Assembly (NCBI GenBank): GCA_014323675.1
Contig: JACONN010000002.1
Location: forward strand, 1,054,001 to 1,118,000
Length of the DNA stretch: 64,000 bases
Source of the DNA: Hormoscilla sp. GM7CHS1pb
Lineage (GTDB): Bacteria; Cyanobacteriota; Cyanobacteriia; Cyanobacteriales; Desertifilaceae
Direction: 5' to 3'
The notes beneath the pieces are model-generated. The model worked only from the letters and a program-made list of their open reading frames with translations. It did no database searches and had not been told where the DNA came from. Of the stretch, positions 1 through 9,472 are shown one piece after another. Made by a program: the position numbers and the translations under genes. The stretch's first letter is position 1, and each line of letters opens with the position of its first letter.

Positions 1-2
1 AC

Positions 3-692
3 CATAATGGGCAACCCTTACCTGTGGGCAAGGATATTAACTTGGAAATTCCTCATTTGGAAGAAGTAAGTGCTGAATTTGTTGCAAATTTACCGGATCC
101 CAGATTTATCAAAACCCACTTTTCCTATGAATTAACACCCTTTCATCCTGAGGCCAAATATATCTATGTGGCTCGTAATCCTTTTGATTGTGTTGTTTCT
201 TTTTACTATCACACCAAGGGCTTCGTGAAACACTATGACTTTGCAGCAGGAACATTTGAACAATTTTTTGAATGCTTTATACGAGGAGAAGTAGATGGGG
301 GAGATTACTTCGATCATCTCCTTGCTTGGTACGATCGTAAAGCGGATAAAAATGTCCTTTTCCTCACTTATGAACAGATGAAGGCAAATACTCGGCAAGC
401 AATTATTGAAATTGCTGATTTTTTAGGACCTGAATATTCGTCAAAAGTTAAAGATGGAGAAATTCTCGATCGGATACTACATCATAGTAGTTTTGAACAG
501 ATGAGCCAAAATCAAAGTCGTTGGTCGAGCAAACGTCCAGCAGATATTCCTTTCATTCGTAAAGGTCAAGTGGGAGATTGGCAAAACCATTTCTCGGAAA
601 CCCAAAAGGCGAGATTACTGAAAAAATTTATTGCCAGGACAGCAGAAACCGGTATCGGACAACTATGGCCAGACTCCATCCAGATCGGGTAA
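3..692 (+). CDS. Sulfotransferase family protein, 5' end outside the window
   Basis: Transfers a sulfuryl group from PAPS to an unidentified acceptor, by family. The frame is open to the first base of the window, so the N-terminus, including the 5'-phosphosulfate-binding loop, is missing. Visible family marks are the KTHF strand, the 3'-phosphate-binding segment YVARNPFDCVVSFYYH and, near the C-terminus, RKGQVGDWQNHF, the usual RKGxxGDW signature of cytosolic-type sulfotransferases. The GTG at 24 is internal and not a credible start. About 720 bases without a gene follow. The acceptor cannot be inferred. Confidence 0.88.
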   Translation, partial: HNGQPLPVGKDINLEIPHLEEVSAEFVANLPDPRFIKTHFSYELTPFHPEAKYIYVARNPFDCVVSFYYHTKGFVKHYDFAAGTFEQFFECFIRGEVDGGDYFDHLLAWYDRKADKNVLFLTYEQMKANTRQAIIEIADFLGPEYSSKVKDGEILDRILHHSSFEQMSQNQSRWSSKRPADIPFIRKGQVGDWQNHFSETQKARLLKKFIARTAETGIGQLWPDSIQIG

Positions 693-1413
693 TTTTTACA
701 GTCGATAATCTGAGATGACGGGGCGATCGCCTGCATATTACCATGGTAAGTGCATAAAAATGATTTGTCATATCAAGTAGCAGCAAATTACCCACAATTA
801 ATAACTTCGGACTTTTACCATCTCAAATGGAACGCAAAACGTTGGGTTTCGTGCCTCAACCCAATCTACAGCTGATGCAATTTTTATTATGGGCATTTAA
901 TCAGACATGATATTTTTTTCCAGGTTTTTCTAACTTTCTGCTTTTTTGTGTTCTCCCATTCAGTAATTTAACCGTCAAAACTGTTGCTTTATAGTAAGCG
1001 GTGATGCATCATTCATTGCATATTTGCCTATCGGGTTAAATCGTGGCAACCTTCTATGAATAAGCGTTTCAGCCATAATAGCTATTTTTGACTATGCAGT
1101 TTAAATGCGCGACAATTGTCTCAATTTCCAATCGGGTTTAAAAATTGATAAACCTGGTTTATGGGCATATTTGATTTCACAAATAAAAAACTTGCTATAG
1201 TTAATTTGCAGTATTTTTCCTATGTTTAATGTAACGATCGGCGACCCCAAATATCATTATCTGCCTAGATGACGATCGCAGTAATGCAAAAGCAGTAAAA
1301 AGACAGAATTTAAATAGATCGCTTGACAGGAAAAATATAATAGTCAAGCGAGAAGCAGGTGCTGACATTAAAAATTGTCAAATTCACAACTCCTCGTCAT
1401 TTACCAGTACCAA
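693..1413. other. Gene-free stretch with small repeats
   Basis: No supportable gene. It contains a copy (about 841-871) of the palindromic repeat around GTTGGGTTTCG and CAACCCAA, which recurs near 17730 and 51097. It also contains a perfect inverted repeat GCTTGAC/GTCAAGC (1321-1327 and 1343-1349) around an A/T-rich loop, 65 bases beyond the stop of the next gene on the minus strand. That hairpin could be a terminator for that gene, but it lacks a clear U tract. Confidence 0.5.
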
Positions 1414-1812
1414 TTAATCGAGTATATCTTCTTCTACCCAAGAATAGTTGTCGAAGATTTGACCCAGGAGAAAATTAGATGGAATTTGACTGGGTTCGTA
1501 GTTCATCGCACGGTAAGCGGACTGTTTTTCCTCTGGCACAAAGCAAATGGCGGTCTGCTTCACTCCCACAGTGATGCGGGAGACTTGGTTCACAATGCTG
1601 TCAATCTCTTCGACCAGTTCCTCGGCCAGTTCCTGGTCGGGAGCAATGATAAAAAATGTTCTATGTCCGCCCTCGCTGGGAGCAATGCCAAAGGTACAGA
1701 GTTTCAGAAGTCGCTGAATGGAAGCTTCGCAAGACTCATAGAACAGATTAAATAAAGCTCGATAAAAGTCTTGAGCTAGAACGCGATCGTCTTGACTTGA
1801 TTGGGACAACAT
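1414..1812 (-). CDS. Conserved-looking hypothetical protein, 132 aa
   Basis: Family not recognised. The product is soluble, acidic and without a signal peptide or membrane segment. The N-terminal half looks helical, followed by a strand-rich segment around TFFIIAPDQELAEELVEEID and an acidic C-terminal tail. An AGGAG sequence about 9 bases before the ATG supports this start. It stands alone between a repeat-rich stretch and the sensor kinase gene. The reading frame, ribosome-binding site and even codon use argue that it is a real gene; no function is proposed. Confidence 0.6.
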   Translation of the reverse strand: MLSQSSQDDRVLAQDFYRALFNLFYESCEASIQRLLKLCTFGIAPSEGGHRTFFIIAPDQELAEELVEEIDSIVNQVSRITVGVKQTAICFVPEEKQSAYRAMNYEPSQIPSNFLLGQIFDNYSWVEEDILD

Positions 1813-1989
1813 GGCAACTATCTCCTAGATCAACTCTGGTTTTCGATCCTATATTTTTAAGTATGCGCTCTTGCTCTAGATCTTCCCGTGATCGCAGTAT
1901 TAATATTACGTGACGATCTTCGAGGGGTAGTGTGATCTAAAATCTCTGAAACTGTGATCGTCATCAAGTAACGGCCAGTGATAGGATAG

Positions 1990-4761
1990 CTAGGGAGACT
2001 CTTGCTTGAGGGGAATCTCAATGATAAACTTAGCTCCCAAGCCCGGTGCGGAAACACAGCTGAGACTGCCCCGATGTTGTTCCACCACCGTCTGGTAGCT
2101 GATTGACAACCCCAGACCGGTGCCCTTGCCTACCGGTTTACTGGTAAAGAAGGGGTCAAATAGGCGCAACTGTACTGACTCGGTCATGCCCGGGCCATTG
2201 TCGCCAATCGAAAGACGCGCCCATTCTCCGTCTATAAGTTGAGTGGTAATCCGGATCTGGGGGTTGGGGATTTTCTGGGATTCCTCTAAGGCATCGATGG
2301 CATTACTGAGGATATTCATAAATACCTGATTGAGCTCTCCAGGGTAGCATTGCACCGGCGGCAGGTCGCCATACTCTTTAATCACCTGTATTGTCCGACC
2401 TGCTACCCCATGCAGTCGGTGCTGCAAGATCTGCAGGGTACTCTCTAGACCTTCGTGGAGATCGACTTCCTTGAACTCAGCTTCATCCAACCGCGAGAAG
2501 TTGCGCAGACTCAGGACGATCTGGCGGATCCGTTCCGCCCCGACCTTCATTGAGTCCATTAATCTGGGAAAGTCTTCTGTGACAAAATCTAGTTCTATGT
2601 CCGAGGCGATCGCCTCTATTTCGGGTTCGGGGTCTGGGTAGTACTGCTGATAGAGCTGTAGGATCTCCAGCATATCCCGAGCATAGACATCCGCATGGGT
2701 GAGGTTGCTGTAGATAAAACTGATGGGGTTATTAATTTCATGGGCAACTCCCGCAACTATCTGACCCAGACTGATCATTTTTTCATTTTGCACCATCTGG
2801 GTTTGAGTGCGTTGCAACTGCCGTAAAGTGCTCTCCAGCTGCTTTGCTTTTTCGCGCTCCCTTTGAGAAGCTTGCCGCAAGGCTTCTTCTGCCTGCTTGC
2901 GTTCTGTAATATCATTATTAATTTCCAGAATGGCGAAAGGATCGCCGTTCTCGTCTCGTTGCAGGGTCCAGCGACTGGCCACCGTAATTTGCTGGCCATC
3001 CCGTTTGGTATGTAGCAGTTCCCCTTGCCAATATCCTCTCTCTATACATCTGTTTTTAGCCGCATCTAGGGAGTCTTGTGGCCAGACTGTTTGCAATAAG
3101 CTGTGAACATTCGCCCCGATCGCCTCTTTTTTATTCCAACTATACAGCTGCTCGGCACCATGATTCCAGTAAACCACCGTGCCATCCAGCTCTTGAATCA
3201 TAATCGTATCATTAGCCAGATCCAGCATCTGAATATGTTGCCACAAAGCTGCTTCCGTCTGCTTGCGTTCTGTGATATCCAGAACCGTGCCAAACAGCTT
3301 CGTCACCTGACCTTCTGCATTTAATGTCGGTTTTCCTTTAGCTTGCACGTATCTAATTTGGCCGTCCGGTCGGATAATTCTCACGTCCAGTTCGTAAGGT
3401 TTTCCCTCTGTCAAACCTTGCTGCATCCTTTCGAGCCACAACTCTCTGTCCGCTGGGTGAATTTGTCGGTCTGAGAATGTTGGTGCTGCTGCCATTGGAT
3501 CTAGTCCGAAAATGCCGAACATTTCTGCCGACCATGTCACTGCTTCTGTAGCCACATCTAATTCAAAACTGCCTATATGTGCCACCATTTGGGCCTCTGC
3601 CAGGTTTGCTTCGCTTTTGCGCAGTTGCTTTTCTGCTAATATGCGATCGCTAATATCGATCATCAAACCATCCCAAATTATATCTCCATTAGCTTGCTTT
3701 TCCGGACGGGAAGCAGCTTGCAGCCACTTAAGCTTACCGCCTTGAGTGATGAACCGTCCTTGCCAACGCCAGGGTGCCAGGGTAGCAGCGGAGACTGCTA
3801 CAGAATCGTCAAAACTTTGGCGATCGATCGGATGAATTACATCTAGCATTAGAGATATATTAGACTGGCCTACTGTTGGCTCTATTTCCAATAGTTCCAG
3901 GCAACCAGGACTCAAGTAAGGGAAAGACATTGACCCATCCGCATTGAGTCGGAATTGATAAATCATGCCCGGTACGTTAGCTGCTAGTCTTTGGAATCTT
4001 GCTTCACTTTTGCGCAGTGCTGCTTCTGCTTGCTTGCGGGCGGTGATATCTTTTTGCACGCCAATAAAGTGAGTCACTTGACCGCTCTTATCTCGCACTG
4101 GCGAAATCATCAGCTCATTCCAAAACGGCGTGCCATCTTTGCGATAATTCTTTAGGACTACTCTCCCGTCCTTGCCTTCCCGGATGCAGGCGCGAATTTT
4201 ATCTACTTCAGTTTGGTCCGTATCCGGTCCTTGCAAAAATCTACAGTTGCGTCCGATAATATCTGACGGTCCATAGCCTGTTAGCTGTTCAAAAGCCGGG
4301 TTACAATAGATGATCGGCTGGTCTGCTGCTAATATGTCGCTAATCACTACTCCGTTACTGCTAGCTGCGATCGCTGCTTCTAATAACTCTAGTCGTGCTA
4401 AATTCTGCTTGTGCTCTGTGATATCCTGAAGGAAAACTGATAACCCAGATTCACTGGGATAAGCGCGGACCTCAAACCATTTGGCTGTCGGGGCATGAAA
4501 AGCTGTAAATTCTGCCACAGATCGAGTGGTAACTGCTTTTTGATATGCTGTAAAAAACGGGTCTTCGGCATCAAAGACATCCCATACTTTCTTGCCCAGC
4601 AACTCTTCGTGCCTTTGCTGTAATGCTATTTCTGCTTGATGATTCAGATAGGTAAACCGCCATTGCTTGTCCAAGAGGAAAAATGCATCTGCCATCCTCT
4701 CCAGGATCTGGACAATTTCCGATTCCAGTTCTCTTGGGCTATCTTGATATTGCATAATCAT
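1990..4761 (-). CDS. Multi-PAS histidine kinase with a LOV-type PAS domain
   Basis: Sensor histidine kinase of 923 residues with no membrane segment, so probably cytoplasmic. Five PAS/PAC modules are visible, roughly at 15-118, 125-243, 252-376, 383-500 and 508-622. They are followed by a coiled linker, a HisKA domain with the phosphoacceptor in VAHEINNP (His674) and an HATPase domain with N, G1 (GDNGPGM) and G2 (GKGTGLGL) boxes. The second PAS carries GRNCRFLQG, the flavin-cysteinyl motif of LOV blue-light receptors, with Cys173 as the expected adduct residue. The OmpR-like regulator gene lies 151 bases upstream on the same strand and is the obvious partner. The other four PAS domains suggest several inputs. 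Confidence 0.9.
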   Translation of the reverse strand: MIMQYQDSPRELESEIVQILERMADAFFLLDKQWRFTYLNHQAEIALQQRHEELLGKKVWDVFDAEDPFFTAYQKAVTTRSVAEFTAFHAPTAKWFEVRAYPSESGLSVFLQDITEHKQNLARLELLEAAIAASSNGVVISDILAADQPIIYCNPAFEQLTGYGPSDIIGRNCRFLQGPDTDQTEVDKIRACIREGKDGRVVLKNYRKDGTPFWNELMISPVRDKSGQVTHFIGVQKDITARKQAEAALRKSEARFQRLAANVPGMIYQFRLNADGSMSFPYLSPGCLELLEIEPTVGQSNISLMLDVIHPIDRQSFDDSVAVSAATLAPWRWQGRFITQGGKLKWLQAASRPEKQANGDIIWDGLMIDISDRILAEKQLRKSEANLAEAQMVAHIGSFELDVATEAVTWSAEMFGIFGLDPMAAAPTFSDRQIHPADRELWLERMQQGLTEGKPYELDVRIIRPDGQIRYVQAKGKPTLNAEGQVTKLFGTVLDITERKQTEAALWQHIQMLDLANDTIMIQELDGTVVYWNHGAEQLYSWNKKEAIGANVHSLLQTVWPQDSLDAAKNRCIERGYWQGELLHTKRDGQQITVASRWTLQRDENGDPFAILEINNDITERKQAEEALRQASQREREKAKQLESTLRQLQRTQTQMVQNEKMISLGQIVAGVAHEINNPISFIYSNLTHADVYARDMLEILQLYQQYYPDPEPEIEAIASDIELDFVTEDFPRLMDSMKVGAERIRQIVLSLRNFSRLDEAEFKEVDLHEGLESTLQILQHRLHGVAGRTIQVIKEYGDLPPVQCYPGELNQVFMNILSNAIDALEESQKIPNPQIRITTQLIDGEWARLSIGDNGPGMTESVQLRLFDPFFTSKPVGKGTGLGLSISYQTVVEQHRGSLSCVSAPGLGAKFIIEIPLKQESP

Positions 4762-4821
4762 ACCTTAATCTTCTACCCTACTCTGCCCTGCCTCTGGGGA
4801 TCATCTCAATTGTAAATTAAG

Positions 4822-4854
4822 AAACCCGGTTTTTTGGAAAAACCGGGTTTTTGG
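4822..4854. terminator. Strong inverted repeat between regulator and kinase genes
   Basis: AAACCCGGTTTTT and AAAAACCGGGTTT form a 13-bp perfect stem with a TGG loop and a T-rich flank. It lies after the stop of the regulator and before the kinase start, so it may end or attenuate transcription between them. Its core matches the dispersed GAAACCSGGTTTC palindrome seen many times in this window, so it may simply be one copy of that repeat. Confidence 0.5.
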
Positions 4855-4912
4855 CCTACTGGTGAATGGCCGCTGACCATTCACCATTGACTTACAATTG
4901 ACCATCGCCATT

Positions 4913-5641
4913 TCAGGCTTGTTTCCGATCGAGGCTGGACTTCGGTGCTGAATTAGGGTTGAGAATTTCCTGATTGAACCGATAGCCGACTTTGCGTACT
5001 GTCTGGATCAGAGTCGGTTGCCGGGGGTCTGCTTCCACTTTCTTACGCAGGGACAGTATGTGAGTATCGACGGTACGGGGGTTATCAATGGCCTCTGGCC
5101 AAGCTCTTTCCAGCAATTCTGTACGACTTAGAGGCAGTCCGCCCACCTGAGCTAGGGCATAGAGGAGACTGAATTCTTGGGGCGTCAAATCGATCAACTC
5201 TCCTTTTAACCATACGCGCCTCTGCACCAAGTCAATTTTCAGGTGGCCGTAGTCGAGCATTGCCGGTGGTGCCGGACTTTTCTGGCGTCGCAGCAGCGCT
5301 TCTACTCTAGCAAGAAACTCTTGAATGCCAAAAGGCTTGGCGAGATAATCGTCTGCGCCAGCCTTGAGGCCGGTGACAATATCTGTTTCTGTGTTCCGGG
5401 CAGATAGGATCAAAATTAACGATTCTTGCTGCTGGTGCAGCCACCGGCAAAACTGGAGGCCATCGCCATCGGCATCAGAGTCGAGAATTACCAGAGTCGG
5501 TTGGTACTGTTTGTATGTCTCTCTGGCCTGACGCAATTCAGCTGATTGATGCACCCGGTGCCCGGCTTGCTGCAAGTACCAGGCTATGAGCGATCGCAGC
5601 ATCAGATTTCCTTCTATTATCTGAATACCCAGAGATCCCAC
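4913..5641 (-). CDS. OmpR-family response regulator with altered acidic pocket
   Basis: Two-domain regulator of 242 residues: a receiver (about 5-118) and a winged-helix DNA-binding domain (about 128-228, ending in the usual RTVDTHILSLRKK and VRKVGYRF segments). The phosphoacceptor is Asp54 (VILDSD), with Ser80 and Lys102 in the expected places. At the start, the usual acidic pair (E-D or D-D) reads E10-G11-N12, so one Mg2+-binding residue is missing. Weakened or phosphorylation-independent signalling is possible. The gene lies directly upstream of the LOV/PAS kinase gene on the same strand, so the two probably form one system. Which promoters it controls is not visible. Confidence 0.87.
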   Translation of the reverse strand: MGSLGIQIIEGNLMLRSLIAWYLQQAGHRVHQSAELRQARETYKQYQPTLVILDSDADGDGLQFCRWLHQQQESLILILSARNTETDIVTGLKAGADDYLAKPFGIQEFLARVEALLRRQKSPAPPAMLDYGHLKIDLVQRRVWLKGELIDLTPQEFSLLYALAQVGGLPLSRTELLERAWPEAIDNPRTVDTHILSLRKKVEADPRQPTLIQTVRKVGYRFNQEILNPNSAPKSSLDRKQA

Positions 5642-6433
5642 AATAGCGACTTCCCTTCAATTTTTCCTGGTATGTTAACAATTTTTTTTCCGAATATTGT
5701 ATCTGTTGCTACAGTTATATTTCGGAATTCGTAGTATATATTTCCTAGTTATTTGTTCTTGGGTATATATACATATTAAATTTGATAATTTCTCCTAGGA
5801 CATCGGTCAAGTATTGTCAGAAACCGGGTTTGGACTGAGGCGAGCAACGAAATATCGGTATTTTCCCAAAAAGAAACCCGGTTTCTTGACTGACGAACTA
5901 GGAGGCAGAGCCTCCATTCCGGCCACAGGAGGCTCTGCCTCTGCAATTTCGTTACCAGGCCGGAGCCTGGTAACGAGGGCTCCGGGTAAGTCATATCAAG
6001 CTCTCGTTCCCAAGGCAGACAACAGTAGGTAAAGTTTCGTTACAATGGGATCGAGTAGCCAGGGTTGATCTAATGACCTATTTTTCCAGAACTATACCTT
6101 CTATTGACAACCAGTCCCGAACGGGCCTGGGGAACCCGAATGTCCCCACGGCCTGCTCGCATCGGCTCTGCGGTGGGCTGCTGCCTGACAGGAGTAGAAA
6201 GTAAAGGTCGGGGCTGGGAGGTATGCCTCGACTTCTATTTTATGGCATGGCATCCGGTCGGCAGTACCAGGAGTTGTAACAAGATCCGGACTACGTGAAG
6301 TAGATATAGAAGGATTTAGCTATGGGTTGGGTAGATGTTGGTTCTCGCTGCAAGAGCCTTTCGGACAGTTGGTCAGCTTTTTACTCCCCCCTGACTTAAC
6401 TCAGTAACTAATTCTAATTAGGAGATTCCTACA
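5642..6433. other. Gene-free stretch with dispersed palindromes
   Basis: No convincing gene; short frames here are composed of repeats. It contains two GAAACCSGGTTTC-type palindromes (5819-5833 and 5873-5890), a GGAGGCAGAGCCTCC palindrome (about 5910) and a GTTACCAGGC/GCCTGGTAAC hairpin (about 5950-5975). All belong to repeat families that recur elsewhere in the window. The 3' end supplies the leader of the next gene, with TTAGGAG about 10 bases before its ATG. Confidence 0.55.
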
Positions 6434-6688
6434 ATGCTTCAGAATGCTCAAACCATCCGCCTCTACCAAAAACTAACTGACGCCTTCGTCCAAATGTGGA
6501 ACCAGGGTTATCGCTTTGATGATTTGCGCCTATATTTGGATGGCTATTTAGCTGCCTTGAGGCACTCTAGCACGCTCGAACCATTTCATCTGCATCGATT
6601 AGAGGAAGAAGCTATTCGCTTTCTGTACGATCGCTCTAATTTTGACATGTCTATGCTGCAACCACAACCAGAATCTAAATATTACTAG
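6434..6688 (+). CDS. DUF6761 family small protein
   Basis: An 84-residue cyanobacterial protein that I recognise as DUF6761 from the core LYQKLTDAFVQMWNQGYR and YLDGYLAALRH, its mostly helical composition and the KYY C-terminus. The family has no established function as far as I know. AGGAG lies about 10 bases before the ATG, and the gene is monocistronic, facing the convergent aldo/keto reductase. No membrane segment or signal peptide is present. Length and sequence look complete. Confidence 0.85.
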   Translation: MLQNAQTIRLYQKLTDAFVQMWNQGYRFDDLRLYLDGYLAALRHSSTLEPFHLHRLEEEAIRFLYDRSNFDMSMLQPQPESKYY

Positions 6689-6770
6689 CTAGTCTGAGAT
6701 TTCAATTTTAGCATCGGTGGGTTTCAATCCACCTTTTCTTGATAATTGAGAATTTATACCATAATTGGTA

Positions 6771-7760
6771 TTATTTGGTCTGAAAGATGTTTTGCACCAT
6801 CTTTTTATCTACTCTGGCAGCTTCTCGATCTAATTCGGCGAGATCGCCAGAGTCTAATTGCCAACCTAGGGCTCCAATATTCTCCTGGGCCTGTTCTAGG
6901 TTCTTGGCCCCGGGAATGGGAATTGTGTCTTTACTAATGCACCAGTTAATTGCTACTTGCGACATGGTCTTGTTTTTTGACTGGGCGATCGATCGCACTG
7001 TTTCTAAAAGGGTTTTAACTTTGGGCAATAGTTGCCGAAACAGCAGACCCCGAATACCTTTGGGCAAGCGCTCATTCTCGGAATATTTGCCGGTCAATAG
7101 GCCCAAGGCTAGGGGACTGTAGGCAATTAGTTTGATTCCTAGTTCGTCGCATACTTGTTTAATTCCCAGTTCGGTGACGGGATAGGTGGATAGCAGGGAA
7201 TATTGGACTTGCAGGGTGGCGATCGGCACTCCCCGATCGCGAAACTTTTGCTGTACTTTTTGCAGCCGTTTTGGTCCATAATTGGATAGACCGACTCCCT
7301 TGACCAATCCTTGTTGGTAGAGATCGGCAAGGCCATCCAATAGGGGACCTTCTTGCCAGGGAGCATAGTTGGCCGTAGACCAATGCATTTGTACGAGATC
7401 CACATTTCTGCCCAAGCGTTGAGCGGAGGCATTGCCAGCAGCAACCATTGACTTTCTGGTCAATCTCCAGGGATAAGCGGCCAGTTTGGTAGCAATACAA
7501 ATATTGTCTTTGTTGACACCAAGATATTCCCGAGAAAAGCGTCCCAGCAACATTTCACTGCGTCCGTTGAGTCTCCCGGTGCCATAGGAATCACCGGTAT
7601 CGAATAGGGTAACGCCGTTTCCGACACAAAGGTTAAAGACCCCTTGTAATTGGTCGTCCATGCTTTCATCATATCCCCATAGCAGCCTGTTTCCCCAGGC
7701 CCAAGTCCCGCACCCCATGATGGGCAGGGAGAGTGTTTGCTTTGTTTGTTCCATATTCAA
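6771..7760 (-). CDS. Aldo/keto reductase
   Basis: NADPH-dependent oxidoreductase of the aldo/keto reductase superfamily, 329 residues, full length. The catalytic tetrad is complete: Asp54 and Tyr59 in FDTGDSYGTG, Lys92 in ATKLAAYPW and His126 in QMHWST. The C-terminal cofactor-binding region is present (PIPGAKNLEQAQENIGALGW). The substrate cannot be told from sequence; this subgroup is a common cyanobacterial paralogue. The gene is separated from its neighbours and is convergent with the DUF6761 gene. Confidence 0.92.
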   Translation of the reverse strand: MNMEQTKQTLSLPIMGCGTWAWGNRLLWGYDESMDDQLQGVFNLCVGNGVTLFDTGDSYGTGRLNGRSEMLLGRFSREYLGVNKDNICIATKLAAYPWRLTRKSMVAAGNASAQRLGRNVDLVQMHWSTANYAPWQEGPLLDGLADLYQQGLVKGVGLSNYGPKRLQKVQQKFRDRGVPIATLQVQYSLLSTYPVTELGIKQVCDELGIKLIAYSPLALGLLTGKYSENERLPKGIRGLLFRQLLPKVKTLLETVRSIAQSKNKTMSQVAINWCISKDTIPIPGAKNLEQAQENIGALGWQLDSGDLAELDREAARVDKKMVQNIFQTK

Positions 7761-7837
7761 TCTTTCCTGTTTTTACTATCGCTCATTCCCAGGGTCTCCC
7801 TGGGAATGAGGGTACGTCGCCGCCGCCAGAAATTATT

Positions 7838-8581
7838 TCACACAATTAGCCAAGTGGCCAGACCCCAGAAGGGAATAAATCTTAACCAACGTTTTCCACT
7901 ATCGGGTGGCTCAATCTTGCCAATCAGCATAGCTTGGAAGATGCTAAAGAGCAATAGATCTACACAGAAAGCAACTGTCAGTCTGTTTGTATGAAGGGAC
8001 TGGATAAAGTATTGTGCTCTCTGGGTCAAGTCCCCAAACTCAGGTCGGCCCAGCATTCCCCAAATTAAGGCTCCCGTCCCCACGATCAGTCCCGTCCAAC
8101 CAAATATGCGAGCTAATAAACCTTTGCTAGTTCGGTTGTCGGTTTCCTCGGGAGTAGCAGTTGTCAGCACTGCCATATAAGGAGCCAGGAAACTATTGGT
8201 GAGGAACATTGCAAAACCCCAAATTAGGATCTTAGAAAATTCCCGACCGCGACGATCGGCCAGCAGCAGTGGCAAAAACATGAATATCCAGGCTTCAGCG
8301 AAGTTAAATAGGGCTTCGGATGCCGGATGTTCCACTGGAGATTCCATGTATTTAATGCCCACAGCATTTAAGATGGGCAGAATGAAAAAGAAATTGATTG
8401 ATTCATCGAGCACCTCTTTGATTGTCTGGGGTTGAATTGCCCAGACCGGTTCCCCGGGAACTAGCTGCCCCGGTGGCGATAAAAACAGGATATAAATGTA
8501 GATTGCTGACAGGATCCAAAGGGATGCTGAGAGGAGACGCTGATTATTTTCTTGTTTTCTGGGTTGGTTTGACTGTGCCAT
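7838..8581 (-). CDS. Hypothetical polytopic membrane protein, 247 aa
   Basis: Family not named. About five to six hydrophobic segments are visible: near residues 17-36 (LLSASLWILSAIYIYILFLS), about 62-76, 92-108, 116-138, 162-178 and 200-219, with a last one at the C-terminus. The N-terminus is polar and Gln/Asn-rich, with no cleavable signal evident. The stretch NAVGIKYMESPVEHP looks like a conserved loop. It lies upstream of the aldo/keto reductase on the same strand after about 75 bases, so co-transcription is possible but unproven. Confidence 0.65.
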   Translation of the reverse strand: MAQSNQPRKQENNQRLLSASLWILSAIYIYILFLSPPGQLVPGEPVWAIQPQTIKEVLDESINFFFILPILNAVGIKYMESPVEHPASEALFNFAEAWIFMFLPLLLADRRGREFSKILIWGFAMFLTNSFLAPYMAVLTTATPEETDNRTSKGLLARIFGWTGLIVGTGALIWGMLGRPEFGDLTQRAQYFIQSLHTNRLTVAFCVDLLLFSIFQAMLIGKIEPPDSGKRWLRFIPFWGLATWLIV

Positions 8582-8627
8582 GTTTTTGTTATTGAACGTT
8601 TAGGATCGCGGGTGCATCTCATATATC

Positions 8628-8960
8628 TCATATTTGCGTCGTCGCCCGAATCCTAAAGGGTAATGTTTCTTTGTATCCTATGCCTGCTAGCATTATGCTA
8701 ATTGCGGCACGATGGTACATTATGTCAGCATACAACTGCTTTGCCCGATCGACATCGAGTTTCGATTGACTGAGCTTGCTCTGAAAATGTATTAAGCGCC
8801 CATCCTCTCGAAACAGCACGCCATCTATGCCACCATCTGGACCGAGAGGACCAGGGTGAAAACCCAAGACTTCTGCGAAAGCACGACCAAGTTCCTGCTT
8901 CCGCTTGGGGCTGACATTTACAATTCCTAACGCCAGGTTGTAGGCGATATACTGCTCCAT
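8628..8960 (-). CDS. Small Mrr-like PD-(D/E)XK nuclease-type protein
   Basis: The 110-residue product shows GGIDGVLFREDGRLIHFQSK, the spacing of the D...(E/Q)XK core of Mrr-like restriction-fold proteins: Asp in GIDG, then Gln-Ser-Lys on the next strand. The protein is shorter than a typical Mrr enzyme and has no separate DNA-binding domain. It starts 7 bases after the stop of the 166-residue gene and is the last of a three-gene set that begins with the broken ParA gene. A nuclease role is inferred from the motif alone. Confidence 0.55.
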   Translation of the reverse strand: MEQYIAYNLALGIVNVSPKRKQELGRAFAEVLGFHPGPLGPDGGIDGVLFREDGRLIHFQSKLSQSKLDVDRAKQLYADIMYHRAAISIMLAGIGYKETLPFRIRATTQI

Positions 8961-8967
8961 AGTTCAA

Positions 8968-9468
8968 TTATTGCCAGATATCCGATAGGGTCTCCATCCT
9001 AACTAGACGAAAATATAGCAGATCGATTCCGGCATTCAGATAAATAAATTTGGCATCTTCACTTCGAGAGTCAAATAACATGTTGAGAGTATTTTCATCA
9101 ATTTCAAACAACTCATTTTCTTCATCCTGTACTCTAGCTTCAACCCTTGATTTTAGTTCTTTAATTGATACTTGATTGCGATTTGCCTGATTGTAAGCAT
9201 AAGCAAATGCCATGTTCAGCAATACCTTCATATCTGCACCCAATAGTTCTTGCAGTTCCCGTAGCTTTACTTTTCCTTCTCGACCAATACGTACTGATGT
9301 CGGAATCATTTTTCCCTGACGCAGAGACTCGCGAGCAGACGACTTTACAGTTTCCCTAATGTACGAGTACTGTCTGAGCAGCAACTCCTCTTTGCTCCGC
9401 CCAGTTAAGGATGGAGCTCGATTTTTTAGTGGTGGTAAAGTTGATTGGTTATCTTTTATTTCTGTCAT
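8968..9468 (-). CDS. Hypothetical protein in a ParA-associated cassette
   Basis: Family not recognised. The product has 166 residues, is hydrophilic and mostly helical. Its basic N-terminal third contains SARESLRQGKMIPTSVRIGR, which could contact DNA, and its C-terminal part is acidic. The gene starts 4 bases after the ParA-like gene ends and is followed after 7 bases by the Mrr-like gene. Its position after ParA is where a ParB or other partition partner often sits, but no ParB motif is visible, so this is only positional inference. Confidence 0.55.
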   Translation of the reverse strand: MTEIKDNQSTLPPLKNRAPSLTGRSKEELLLRQYSYIRETVKSSARESLRQGKMIPTSVRIGREGKVKLRELQELLGADMKVLLNMAFAYAYNQANRNQVSIKELKSRVEARVQDEENELFEIDENTLNMLFDSRSEDAKFIYLNAGIDLLYFRLVRMETLSDIWQ

Positions 9469-9472
9469 TAGG

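Noticed and set aside
1321..1349. TTGACA and TATAAT close together
   Set aside because: Only about 7 bases apart, too short for a sigma70 promoter; part of an inverted repeat.
6104..6298. 64-codon frame before the DUF6761 gene
   Set aside because: No start signal and no protein-like composition; lies among repeats.
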